Shown here in pieces: positions 47,216 to 58,386 of a stretch of 64,000 bases of DNA. Numbering within the stretch: the first letter of the stretch is position 1; the number at the start of each line of letters is the position of its first letter. The notes beneath the pieces were generated by a model, which worked only from the letters and a program-made list of their open reading frames with translations, was not told the origin of the DNA and searched no databases. Source of the stretch: Cryptomeria japonica (taxonomy: Eukaryota; Streptophyta; Pinopsida; Cupressales; Cupressaceae); the NCBI RefSeq assembly GCF_030272615.1, contig NC_081412.1, positions 40,416,791 through 40,480,790 on the forward strand. The letters run 5' to 3'. The position numbers were made by a program, and so were the translations under genes.

Positions 47216-48770
47216 AATCTATTATTTGTTCTAAGAAGGACACAAAAGTGGATAGAAAACAATAGAGGAGATAGTACTCAAACAAGTACTAAGGAATTGC
47301 ATTAGTGACATGTCACAAATGTGAGTTATACATGTTCCAAATTGATTGATTCTCATGAAGGAACTAAGTTATCTACAATAAATAGCCACCCAAGAAACCC
47401 ATTTGCTTTAGGAAAACTATCTTCTTAGTAGTGACTTAATTCTTGAGACACTTGATTTAGATATGATCTTGTAAATGGTGTTAAAAAGAGTAATTAGTCA
47501 CCAACCAACCACACTCTTCATTTGTATATTTAAGAATTAGTTTGGTCAAACCTTGATTGTAACAAGCATAACCAAATCCTCCATGATAAAGTTAACAACA
47601 AATATATTATTGCATAACCAAATCTTTGTGGTGGGTGTGTTCAACAAATATATTATTGTGTGAATTGCTTTTGTCCAAAATGTAGGAACTTGATCTACAT
47701 ATCCATGAAGGCTTGATTAGGTCTCTATACAACATTGTTTTGTTGATGCATATATGTAGTGGTTAGTTGTTTTCTTTTAGTTGTGGATAAACCATTTTGA
47801 GTGAATTTCTCATTTACTTGAGCATTTTGCATTTAGAGAACAACTGGATGACCATTCAACAAGGGGTTTAAACTGTTTGAACTTCACAAATGCTTGAGCT
47901 TTTCTTGTCAAGCAATGTACCCACATCTTAAAGACATCAAATTATGAAAGATGATAGTCCCAAATCTGCAAATGACTATCACAACATAGTGAATAAGGGA
48001 AATCCATAGATACATTAATGAGTAGCCCTAGATCAATACAAAGAGAGCACATGCATGCTAAGGGAGCATTGAACAAGCCTTTTTCAGGATAATATAATGG
48101 TAGTAAAAGAAATCAATAAAGAGCATGAGTTCATCAAGAACAATTCTTAGCCACAAAGATCTAAGGTAATCATAGAGGAGCTGATAATAAGTGAGTTCAA
48201 GAAGACACACTCAAGCCTTCATCACATTCCATAAAAAGAAAATCATTATTCCATATAATTGAAAGGAAATGATATATTGCAAAGATTACTATGAAGGTCT
48301 AAAATAGTAAAAGAGATGAGACTAATCTTTTATTTCTACTTACAACAGTGAATTGGTTGAGATATACTCATAGACAAAGTGAATGACATGTATGAGAACA
48401 ACCTCAATAAAGGTAAAAAGGACAATAAATAGTAGTGATAGATGACAATGCATTGAATGTGCCAAGAAAAAGACAGTGGAAGCCATGGAGAAATCACTAT
48501 CAAAACAAAGCCATTAAATAAAACTATGTTGGTGCAGCTTGAGAAGCACAACAGAACAATGAAAAAAGAACACTACTTGGTCCTTGAAAAGCATGTAGTC
48601 GCAATGATTGAAAACCACAATGACAACATAGAGGGCGTGAATGTTTGGAGTATTTCCATTCTTAAGAATCTCATGATAGTCCATTATTAGGACAAGTGAA
48701 GTGCACTATGAAAGTGTCTTAAAAAGCTAATATAGCCATAAGTGATAGTGCCAATGCTTTGAGTTCAAAT
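47216..48770. other. Non-coding stretch, nothing recognised
   Basis: Short frames only, without family motifs. Confidence 0.4.
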
Positions 48771-48780
48771 CCTCATGAAA

Positions 48781-48925
48781 TACAGTCATGTTTATCTCAA
48801 TGCAATGTTTGTCAGCACCCTCCCTGCGTGTGCCAAAATAGGAGCTTTGGAACAAGGTATGGACATCCATCAAAGCATAATCGAAAGGGGTTTTTTGTCA
48901 GAAATTAGTTGCAAATGCTCCAATA
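48781..48925 (+). pseudogene. PPR-protein gene fragment
   Basis: The frame reads FVSTLPACAKIGALEQGMDI, then HQSIIERGFLSEI. This matches a pentatricopeptide (PLS-type) repeat block very common in land-plant organelle RNA-editing factors, where the consensus is roughly (S/V)LPACA.LGALEQG..IH..I...G. About one and a half repeats are present. There is no start, no further repeats and no DYW tail, so it is a captured or decayed fragment. Upstream DNA (acagtcatgtttatctcaat) may be older PPR sequence. It ends directly before the left edge of the second duplicated block. Confidence 0.8.
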
Positions 48926-49439
48926 ACAAAAATAGAAGAGTCACGGTCGCCCGCTCATTAAGCCGCAATCAATCACATGAATGATTATTCTCTTTGGATT
49001 TAGACTGCCTTTTCCAATGGGCGCCCAATTTCCTTGACCAGCTCATACTCTTGAAGAGTCGCGAAACACGCTTTATAAAATTTCTTATACTTTTGGCCCC
49101 ACGATTTCCATTAACAGCTGCGTAATGAGATCCAATTAAGTAGGAAGAAGATTGTATTGTAATTTTATATTAATGTTGGATTCATGCAGGCATGTAATTA
49201 AGATATTTACAAAATTACGCCCTACCCCTGGTCCCCAAGGTCAGAAAGTGTTGGAAATTAGTGAATTGGGTATGTTTTGGATGGAGTAATGATGGGTAAG
49301 GCAAAAGACTGGATGTTAAATGGGGGCTGCTTCTTTCAAACCAGATCTGAAGTTGATCATGTCAATATACCCCACGTTATCTGTGGATACCCACACAAAT
49401 ATCTCTTAAAGAAAAAGATTGGAAAAAAAGTTGGTAAGC

Positions 49440-51190
49440 ACTCTTCACAACTATCTTGAAAACCTGTCGTAGTAGTAGTGATTATGTATCCTATGTACAC
49501 ACTAGTAGCTTTATATTGCTGGAATCATGACATTTAATAAAGCACAACCTTTCAAGCCAATGAGCATTGAGCCAAGTAAATGTTGAGGTTTTCTTTTTTT
49601 CGGTCTTCTGTTCTAATCATTAACCTCAAGAAGAACCAATATATATGTTTTAGATATGTCATAATTTCTCTTTTTATGTTTGGTCCACAAGATAGACACA
49701 ATTTTATCATTGAGGCGCTAAGAGTGTATTAAAGTGTAAATTGTTATATTCAATGTGAATATTCTAGTATTACTTTTTTTTAGTAAATGATAATATAAAA
49801 AATTGTATATGTAATTTTTTTCTATTTAACTGTATGATGCAAGAATTTTAAGTTATCCAATCTAAATAAATTATAGTAAATCTTTAGTATATAAAAGAAC
49901 ATTTAAAAATAGATGACAATAGAAAAGAGAATGAGACAAGAATAGAAAAGAAGATAGACATAAATATACTCTGAGATTATATTTTTAAGAAAAAACTCAA
50001 CCTCCTTAGCACCAATATTTTATCTACAACAATAATACTTACAATACACTTTCAATTTTAGAGTTTCATAATAGATGAACGTTCTAGACTTTGGACATTA
50101 TTTTATAACATATCAATCCAAAAGATATGACAGGTTCTCCATTGTGAACCCTCAATATATGGCCCAAGGAGATCCAAAAAACCACCAATAGTTTTCAATA
50201 GATCATCAACCAAAATCATGACCCTAAAATGGACACCAATTCTTCAAGGTCAAAATCCCAATATCCCCACTTGTGATGCCTTGATAATAGAATGTAGCTC
50301 CTCTTGCCAGACATATTTGACAATTATGGCATGGGGTATGGTAGGTAACTCCAAAGTTCTCTCTAATGAGATGGTAAATACTCTTGCACATGACAATTAT
50401 TAACCAATTCAAAATATGCTAGTCTAAATCCACTAAACAACACCCCACTTCGATGATTTTTAAAACTATCATAAGACATGACATGCGGTAAGGGGTGCTA
50501 ACTATAGAATTTTCAAGGTTCTAATCATGTGAGATGCCCTTTTATAATATGAAAAATATTAAATAGTTAGACTAGTCATAACAATCACTCACTTGTTGAA
50601 TATATTGAAAGGAATATAAGGGGCTTTGATGAAGTCAATTAAAATGATAGGGTTTGATCCTCATATTCAACCTTCACCATCTAGAATTATTGTTGATCAA
50701 GTTTTATTAAAACATCTACAACATTCACCAATGTGTAGTGTTGTAAATTGTAACTAGTACAATTCACACCTTATTTTTGTGCTCCTACTTTAGCATGTCC
50801 TATTTGCATCCCCCCTAGGTCTGTTTTGGTCCTCTTTGCACCAAACTTGATGATACCCATTGACACTGTTGGGTGGGCCCCATCCTGAAACCTAGGATGG
50901 GTCCCACTTGGGTTTCAGGATGTGGAGCGCTTTGGTCCTCTCCTATTTCATAATTGGTCAGCCCTATTTTTGGAAGCCCAGGACGTGGAGTGCCTTGGTC
51001 CTAGACCAGGGGACCCCAAAACATCTTGGTTCCCCTTGAGCAAGACCCATTTTGAACAAGACCCAGTTTCATTATTCAATTCAACGTTAATTCCTAAACT
51101 AGGATTTAACCTAAGGAAAACCGCTATGCACAACTCTATTTCCTTTCTTTTTGTGTGCAAGGAACCAATTTAGGAGTTGTACTTAGAGAT
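49440..51190. other. Non-coding part of copy 2
   Basis: Matches about 8660-10340 with small differences. No gene is recognised. Confidence 0.45.
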
Positions 51191-51673
51191 TTCAAACAAA
51201 TCGACAATGATGAACATGTTTAAGTTTTGATGGAGTGAAATTCGAAGAACTAGGGCAAATCTCTACTACCTAGTCCTTGAATAGAAGATCTGTGGATGTT
51301 AGATTTGTATATTGATTCCGGCAAGATTCTGGTCCGGGGAGACTCAAGTCAAGATGGTTGAGGTCTAGATTAGTGCAAAACAATGGAATTTGTTACCAGA
51401 TGATGATTTGTTGAGAGGATGATCTTTGGGTCATAGATCTAAGTTATAAGAGTTGTTTTGTAATCCTAGGCTATGGTCCAGCATGTGGCATATGCAATTA
51501 ATTGATCTCTTATAAGATTTATTCATATTGTTTACTGGTTGAATATTCTATGATGTTATTGGTTGTTCTTTTTGCTTTATCTGGTGTTGTGTTACCGGTT
51601 ATCGGTATCCCCCTCCTAAGGATCCTCCCACCCATGAGGATATTTTAGTTGAAAAAGAGACCATAAACACTTC

Positions 51674-53558
51674 TGAGGGTTCCATGGTTGAAGAATCTTA
51701 CCAATATGCTTTGAAGGCTAAGGAGAAGATGAGAAGATGAGAAGAAGGCAATTGAATAGAGGGAAGGAGAAATTCAAAGGATAGATGAGTGACAGTATGA
51801 AGAAACTGGTTGAGGAAGATGAATCAAAACCTAAGTGGAGTAAAGAACCTAAGCAAGGAGAATCCCTTATGTTCAGAAGAAAGGATACCAGATCTACTTA
51901 AAGGAAGAGTCTTTTTCAGACTGTGTGTAAATCAAGTGGTAAGTGTTGCAAGGTTATTGTAGATAGTGGAAGTACTGACAATTTGGTATGTGAGGAGATG
52001 GTTGTGAAGCTTGGATTGAAAAGTCTTGAGCGTCCTTGTCCTTATGAGGTAAGTTGGTTTCAAGATGATCAAAAGATATAAGTAAATGAGGAGCAGTGTT
52101 TGGTGAATTTTAATATTGGGCCTTTCAAGGATTAGGTTTTGTGTGATGTTGTATCTATGAAAGCTTGTCATGTCTGGTTGGAAAAACCTTTACAGTTTGA
52201 TAGAGGAGATATTTATGAATGTAGAGGAAACATAGTCACTATTGAGAACAATGGGAAGAAGTTCACATTGATTTCTTTGAAGGAGAAAGAGAAGGAGGTG
52301 AAGAATCTGAGTCCTAAGAAAAGTTGCAGTACTGAGAAACCGGTAGCAGAGGTTATATCAGAAGGTTTGAAGAAAGATCTAATAGAACCAGTTGCAGAGG
52401 TTATACCAGAGGGTGCCATGAGTTTGCAAAAGGATCTAACAGATGAGCCTGATGGAGAGATGGAACCAGATGAAGTCTTTTGAAATAAATAAATCAGAGT
52501 TGCAGAAGAAAGAGAGCAGTAAACATAGACATTGTGCAGATCTGAAGCAAAGGAAGAGAAACAAAGAGAGTCAGATGTTAGAGAAGTCGGTTGAGGCACT
52601 AGAGGAGCTAAAGCAGAGGTTCGTAGATAAAGAAGATGTTTGGATCATAAATGAGCATGGGGTCTTTATCCCAAATCATTTTAGATGTTCATGAGTTGCC
52701 TCTCGTCGAACATTTTTTTCTTCCTGGGTTGTCTGATGTTGTAGCATCCCTGGTCGATGAGCAATCTTGCATGAACTGAAAATATTTCCTTTTAGTTTTG
52801 TTTATGTTTAGTTCTTTATGTAGTTTTATGTTTTCTTACCAGTTAGCACTGGTAGTTGCTTGCTTTTCGTGGAAGATCTTATTTTCCGTTTCCAAGCTGG
52901 TTTGTGTGCTTAATTCCTTATTTTTAGTCCATGTGGGTTCTTTTCTAGTCAGTTATCACTTCTAGATGACTGTTTTTTGGTTCCAAGACAGTCCATGTGC
53001 TTACCGGTTGGTTTTCCTTCATTACCAAAATGATTCTTGGCATGTGGATCTATTTTGGGTCTTGTCCGATGTTCTTTGGTGTGTGGCCGACCTTCTTGCC
53101 AAACCACATCTCTTGGTTGTTATTTTTTGAAAACATTTTTTTAATTCTTAGGGCTGTCCTAGTTACACATTTCATTTTCCTGCATCAAGGTACATGTAAT
53201 ATTATGAGGCCAACCTGGATATGTTCCAGTGGGTATAAATATGATATTATATAATCATTTGTAGGGGCAGAGGAAGTACAATTGAGATTGAGGATTGAGA
53301 TTCACATTTTGTGATCTGGTTGATTCTTAGAGTCTCGGTTGGATTGTATCTGGATGATAGCCTGCATGTAATTGGTTAACTAGCAGATGTTCTTTGATGA
53401 TTATATGATTATAACCAGATCATTGTCGGAAGTTCTAAAGAAATAATATGACATGTTTATTCAATCTTGTTATGTTTTGTTGATGATTTCATTGTGTTAC
53501 TCTTGCTGCATAAGTCGATTGATTATCTTCGAGGGTTTTACCAGTTATGGCTGCATCA
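51674..53558 (+). repeat. Left LTR of copy 2, with orphan gag-end/protease
   Basis: Carries VIVDSGSTDNLV near 51959 (catalytic Asp kept), LEKPLQFDRGDIYECRGNIV and the ISLKEKEKEVKNLSPKKSC stretch, then the non-coding part with the TATA box at 53234-53241. Confidence 0.8.
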
Positions 53559-53560
53559 AG

Positions 53561-53572
53561 TGGTATTAGAGC
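53561..53572 (+). other. Primer-binding site, copy 2
   Basis: TGGTATTAGAGC differs from the tRNA-iMet site by one C-to-T change and lies two bases after the LTR end, as in copy 1. Confidence 0.85.
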
Positions 53573-55330
53573 TGGTTATGGACTAGATGGTGGAAAAATT
53601 GTTTACGATCATTGAGGCATTCCTTTGGGTGGATAGATCACCTATTCGAGACAGGCTCTGTGTGTGTTCAATAGATCGCTAAGGGGGGCAATTGAAATTG
53701 GTAGTTAGATTGTTGAGTTGAGGCAGTTCAGCAAAGTGGAAGAGGAGATGTCGCTTAGAAGGACAAACCTCTAGAGGGTAGAGAAGATGATGGAAGACTT
53801 CAAGAATGAAGTGGGGAATGAAATCCGAAATGCTTTGGCTGGTTTGCGGAGAAACCCTTAATTTGAGGATGAATATGAAGAAGCGGGTGAAGATCTTGAA
53901 GACACTCAACCCTGAGGATCTGATCAATTGGATCAGACAATCAGAGTATTACTCTGAGTTTGATGATGTCAAGGACCCATAGAGAGTCCAATTGGCATAG
54001 ACTAGGTTGAAAGGGCATGCTACCTTCTAGTGGAAAGAATTGCAGAAAGAAAGAGTGGAGAATGGTGAATTCAAGATCACCCGCTGGACACAGATGGTTG
54101 CAAGATTGAAGGCCAAGTTCATATTGGGAGACTATGAGTTGGAGTTCTTCAAGAAGTCACAGAACCTGAAACAGAGAAACATGACTATGAAGGAATATAT
54201 TGAGGAATTCTACAAGGTGGTGATTAGATCTGGACATAGAGAGGTGGAGAGAGAAAAGGTGGTGAGGTACATAAATGGACTTTCTTTTAATATTCAGGGT
54301 GAGATGTGTATGTTGAGGGTTTCTACAGCTGAAGAAGCTTACTAATATTCTTTGAAGGCCGAGGAGAAGATAAGAAGAAGACAACTGAATAGTGGGAAGG
54401 AGAAATTCAAAGGAGAGATGAGTGACAGTATGAAGAAACCAGTTAAACAAGATGAATTAAAACCTAAGTGGAGTAAAGAGCTGGAGCAAGAAAAATCCCT
54501 TATGTTCAGAAGAAAGGATACCAGATCTACTCAGAGGAAGAATCTTTTTTGGACTGTGTTTAAATCAAGAGGTATGTTTTGCAAGGTTATTATAGATAGT
54601 GGAAGTACTGATAATTTGGTATCTGAGGAGATGGTTGTGATGATTGGAATGAAGAGGCTTGAGCATCCTTGTCCTTATGAGGTAATTTGGTTATAATATG
54701 ATCAAAAGATAGAAGTAAAGGAGCAGTGTTTGGTGAATTTTAATATGGGGCCTTTCAGGGATGAGGTTTTGTGTGATGTTGTATCTATGAGTTCTCATCA
54801 TGTCTTGTTCGGAAAACCTTGACAATTTGATAGCGGAGCTATTTATGATTGTAGAAGAAACCTAGTCACTATTGAGAAGGATGGACAAAAGTTCACATTG
54901 ATTTCTTTGAAGGAAAAAGAAGAGTTGAAGAAACTGAGTCCTGAGAAAAAAAGCAATACTGAGAAACTGGTAACACAGGTTATACTGGAAGGTTTGAAGA
55001 AAGATCTGATAGAACTAGTTGGAGAGGTTATACTGAAGGGTGACATGAGTTTGTAGAAGGATCTGATAGATGAGCCTGATGGAGAGATGAAACTAGATAA
55101 CATAGAGCTTATGGTGACAAACTAGATGAAATCTTGTGGCAGAAACAAATCAGAGTTGTGGAAGAAAGAGAGCAGTAAATAGAGACATTGTGCAGATCTA
55201 AAGAAAAGGAAAAGAAACAAAGAGAGTCAGGAGTTAGAGAAGTCAGTTGAGGCACCCAAGGAGCTAAAGAAGAGGTTGGAAAATAAAGAAGATGTTTGGA
55301 TCAGAAATGAGCATGGGGTCTTTATCCTAA
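53573..55330 (+). pseudogene. Gag-protease frame crossing from internal region into right LTR, copy 2
   Basis: Gag parts RLKAKFILGDYELEFFKKS, MTMKEYIEEFYKVVIRSG and YINGLSFNIQGEM (54040-54313) run without frame change over the LTR start at 54314 into RVSTAEEAY. After one stop they continue into the basic region and CKVIIDSGSTDNLVSEEMV (protease, near 54585). This is the clearest evidence that the LTR boundary lies inside the coding frame. No polymerase genes follow, and stops at several points make it inactive. Confidence 0.75.
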
Positions 55331-55338
55331 ATCCTTTT

Positions 55339-56148
55339 TGTAGACACCTAAAATTGTCCAGTCTAATTAAATAAATATTTTATTTATTTAATTATCTAAG
55401 CCTAATTCTTCTATTAATTAAATAAATCTTTATTTATTTAATTAATTCATTTATCCTCTTCTAGCCTTATTTCTCATTTAAATAAATACATTTATTTATT
55501 TAAATTATCCTTTTCCTAAATTAAATAAATATTTTTATTTATTTAATTATCCTACTTCTTCTATTTATTAAATAAATCTTTATTTATTTAATTAATTCAT
55601 TAGCTTTTTCTACCCATGACACATGTCATTCATCTCTTAATTCATACACTACCTACCCCTTTCATTATTTTATTATTTCCTTTACCTACCCTCTAATCCT
55701 AGCCGACCTCTCTTTTTACACCTCTCAATCTTAACCCTCCATTTCATATTGTGTCTTCTATTTAAGAAGATGCTTTCTTCATTATCAAACCCTAATGATC
55801 CTAATCATTTTATGCATTCTAATCACTCATGCTAATGATCTTTCATGCAACTTGCTACACTACGATCCTACTTGCAACCACATTCCGTTCTTTGTTGAGC
55901 TCTTGTGCATACAAAAATCTGAGAGCAAATATATCAAGCAAGATCAATGGAGATAGGAAGAATGGAGATCAAAACCCTATTGGACATGTGATGGTATAAT
56001 CTTTGTGATTTTGTTTTATTTTGCATTGTCTTAGGTAATCTTCATATGTTATGGTGGATCTTTGTTGATTGTTAGGCTAGGGTTTAGTGGTTGAATTCAT
56101 TTAGCCTTTCAATATTGTTATTATTGTTATCCATTTTCACCATACACA
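55339..56148 (+). repeat. 5' LTR of the Tat-like element
   Basis: Starts TGTAGACACCTAAAATTG and ends catacaca. It is rich in aattaaataaat blocks in both orientations, followed by a tctatttaagaag box near 55757 that may serve as promoter. The minus-strand LTR-like units at 2845-5616 share this architecture. Confidence 0.75.
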
Positions 56149-56150
56149 TT

Positions 56151-56168
56151 TTGGCACGCCCGGTGGGA
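56151..56168 (+). other. Primer-binding region of the Tat-like element
   Basis: ttggcacgcccggtggga lies two bases after the LTR end, where the tRNA primer site must be. I do not assign the tRNA. Confidence 0.6.
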
Positions 56169-56261
56169 CTCTTGTCCCTTTGCATTTAACATTTTTATTG
56201 CAGATTTGGCATTTTTGAAGTTGCAGATCGAACTATTTTCGATGACATTTTAGGTTTTTTC

Positions 56262-56518
56262 CGCGTCTGCGAGCGTTCGGATCGCGTTTTTGTGTTTCAA
56301 AAGCGTCTGTATACTCTGGAATCGCGTTTGTGTTTTTGCCAATTTTTGTTTTGCAGGTTTCCGAAAGCTGCATCTATGATTCCAAACCGTGTCTGCACTA
56401 AATCAGATTGTGTCTGCATCACTTAACAGCGTCTGTGACCTCTGATCGCATCTGTGAATCACAGAACAGCGTCTGTGTAATACAGACGCGTCTGCGTCTG
56501 GTATAGAAGCGTCTGTGC
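56262..56518 (+). repeat. GCGTCTGTG motif cluster 1
   Basis: About a dozen copies or one- to two-base variants (gcgtctgcg, gcgtctgta, gcgtttgtg, gcatctgtg, gtgtctgca), spaced roughly 15-35 bp apart. Many variants are CG-to-TG/CA changes of the core. Confidence 0.85.
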
Positions 56519-57740
56519 TTTCTGTTTTGCAATTTTTAATTTTTCTTTGATTCGGGTTTTCGGATTTCATACTTAGGGTTTCGGATCTGGTTTATTTTCG
56601 GCTAACCCTTGCAGATCTAGCTAACCTGGTTTGTGCAGCTTGCTTTAGAGGCAAAAACATTTTTGTTGAAGGCCCCTTTTCACAAAGTCTTTTGGGTTTT
56701 CTAAAATTTACCTAACTTGTGTGCTTGCAGGAAGGGGTTATCATTTGAAACAACCCAAACTACTAACAATTTTGTTGCAGGGCCTTGGCTAGGGTTTTGT
56801 AATTTTGTTGTGTGCCTTGTTTTCATAGCTTAGCAAACACTTCCATTGGTGCACTAAAATTGAATCATTGTCTTTTGTGTCTTGAGCAATAGGCTCTTTT
56901 TGTTTAATCTTTAGAGGGCCTGTCTTCCCGTGTGGTCATTAGGACTACTAGTGAGAAGAGAACGACCCAAGTGGTAGCGAGGAAAACCCACCTCTTCCGA
57001 ACCACTATAATCAAATGTATTCATGGTGAAAACTATGGATAACGTGTGCTGATTAGTTCATACCGACACTATGTCTCCCCATAAACCCGTTTGATCAAAT
57101 TTATTTGATCATTTGTAGGGCGTAACCCCTACCGACTGGGAGCCTTCTATATTTACAGAGCTGAAAGTGCCGCATGTATGGCCACACGAGCGGATGCCCT
57201 TACTAGCACCTTTTTGTTTTAGAAGCCCAAATCCTTCTAGTTGTTGGGGCAGGAGGTCGGACCTCTGGTAGCGGCCCACACACATATGGTTCTTAGTAGA
57301 GATACAAAGTTCGCCATGGGGAGTTTTCATGGGGACTGATGCTTGGCTGACCCGAGAAGTGAGTGCCGAGGGTGGAGCCAGTGAGGTCAAGCATCTAAGT
57401 ATCTGCTCTGAATAGCGTAGCCTCGGGGGTAAAACCCTATGTGGGATCAACAACTATTGTCTTGGCCAGCCATAAGATTTGTGCTTGTCTTATGCTAAAC
57501 ACTCAAACATTCAAGACAAAACAACAAAACATTGTGTCTTTTGTGTCTTCAAGTGTATGCAAAACTACTTTACATCAAACAACACACTTTTCTTGGAGTC
57601 ATTTTGGAGTCTAAACACTTGCAAACATTGAGTCATCAACATTGTGTCCTCTTGTCACGAAAAAAAAAACAGTCAAACAGTCGGATTTGGTCACAAGAAA
57701 ACAATTTCACAGATCGGAAAAATTGCACTAAGGTTACAGA

Positions 57741-57895
57741 AACGCGTCTGTGTCTGTTTTAACCGTGTCTACGTCATATAAGTGCATCTATGAAGGACAG
57801 AATAGCGTCTGTGTTTTTATCAGCGTCCGTGTCAAACAGAGAAGCGTCTGTGTCTGGGAAACGCGTCTGTGAAGTATACAGAGGCGTCTATATCA
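57741..57895 (+). repeat. GCGTCTGTG motif cluster 2
   Basis: About eight copies or variants (gcgtctgtgtctg twice, gcgtccgtg, gcatctatg, gcgtctata), 1.2 kb after cluster 1 and shortly before gag. Confidence 0.85.
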
Positions 57896-58386
57896 GGAAT
57901 TGAAAACTTTAACAGTCCAGCAAATAAAGGAAATCAGTTTCAGCATACTTGAGCTTCCTAGGTTGTTTCTTCAGGTTTCATCTAGCATTCAACCTGTCCT
58001 TGGGTCTCATACAGTCCATCATTGCTTCACATCTCATTTTACATTCACAATTGTCTAAACTTGAGTCAAAAGGTCAGTTGCTTGTCCTCATCATACTTTG
58101 TCAACACACTACATACAACAACACTTTGCTAGGTGGTCCCTCATCAAGGTTTCTTACCTTTGGGTCTCATTTGGTCTTACTTAGAGTCAAGGTCAGCTTA
58201 CCTCATCAAGAGAAACTATCCTCTCTTTGGAAGTCACACCTACTCTACTACATACATACTTGGTCTTATACTTTGGACATTGCAAGTACACCTCAAGATT
58301 CATTTACATTCCATACAACTCTTGGTCTTCCATACTCTTTTCATTTTTTCATCTAGTCTCTCACATCTTGGTCAAACACCTAGTTC

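Larger units (their letters stand above)
48930..55338. repeat. Duplicated block, copy 2 (paralogous to 7905-14560)
   Basis: Same order and orientation as copy 1: atagaagagtcacggtcgcc start, ggatggagtaatgatgggta, the interval around 50200-51100, the repeat-peptide junction with ACTTC at 51669-51673, and then the LTR element. About 45 bp near 48975 are absent from copy 1. The block is cut at 55338 by the next retroelement. Confidence 0.85.
51674..55338 (+). mobile_element. Second copy of the element with gag-protease in its LTR, truncated on the right
   Basis: Left LTR 51674-53558, starting TGAGGGTTCC and ending tgcatca. A primer-binding site variant TGGTATTAGAGC lies at 53561-53572. The internal gag region runs to 54313. 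The right LTR starts TGAGGGTTTCTACAGC at 54314 and is cut at 55338 by insertion of a Tat-like retroelement. The left flank carries the same ACTTC and the same repeat-peptide sequence as copy 1, so the two are descendants of one insertion, duplicated with its surroundings, and not independent insertions. Confidence 0.85.
56169..58386 (+). other. Long 5' leader of the Tat-like element
   Basis: Non-coding leader of about 2.2 kb between the primer-binding site and gag. It contains two clusters of a GCGTCTGTG-like motif (56250-56520 and 57740-57900) and a GC-richer middle part (56930-57480). That middle part happens to be open on the minus strand for 114 codons. I treat that frame as an accident of composition. 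Confidence 0.6.

Noticed and set aside
57109-57453. Minus-strand open frame of 114 codons in the GC-richer leader of the Tat-like element
   Set aside because: It lies antisense to the leader, has no family motif I can name and no upstream signals. Openness follows from composition.
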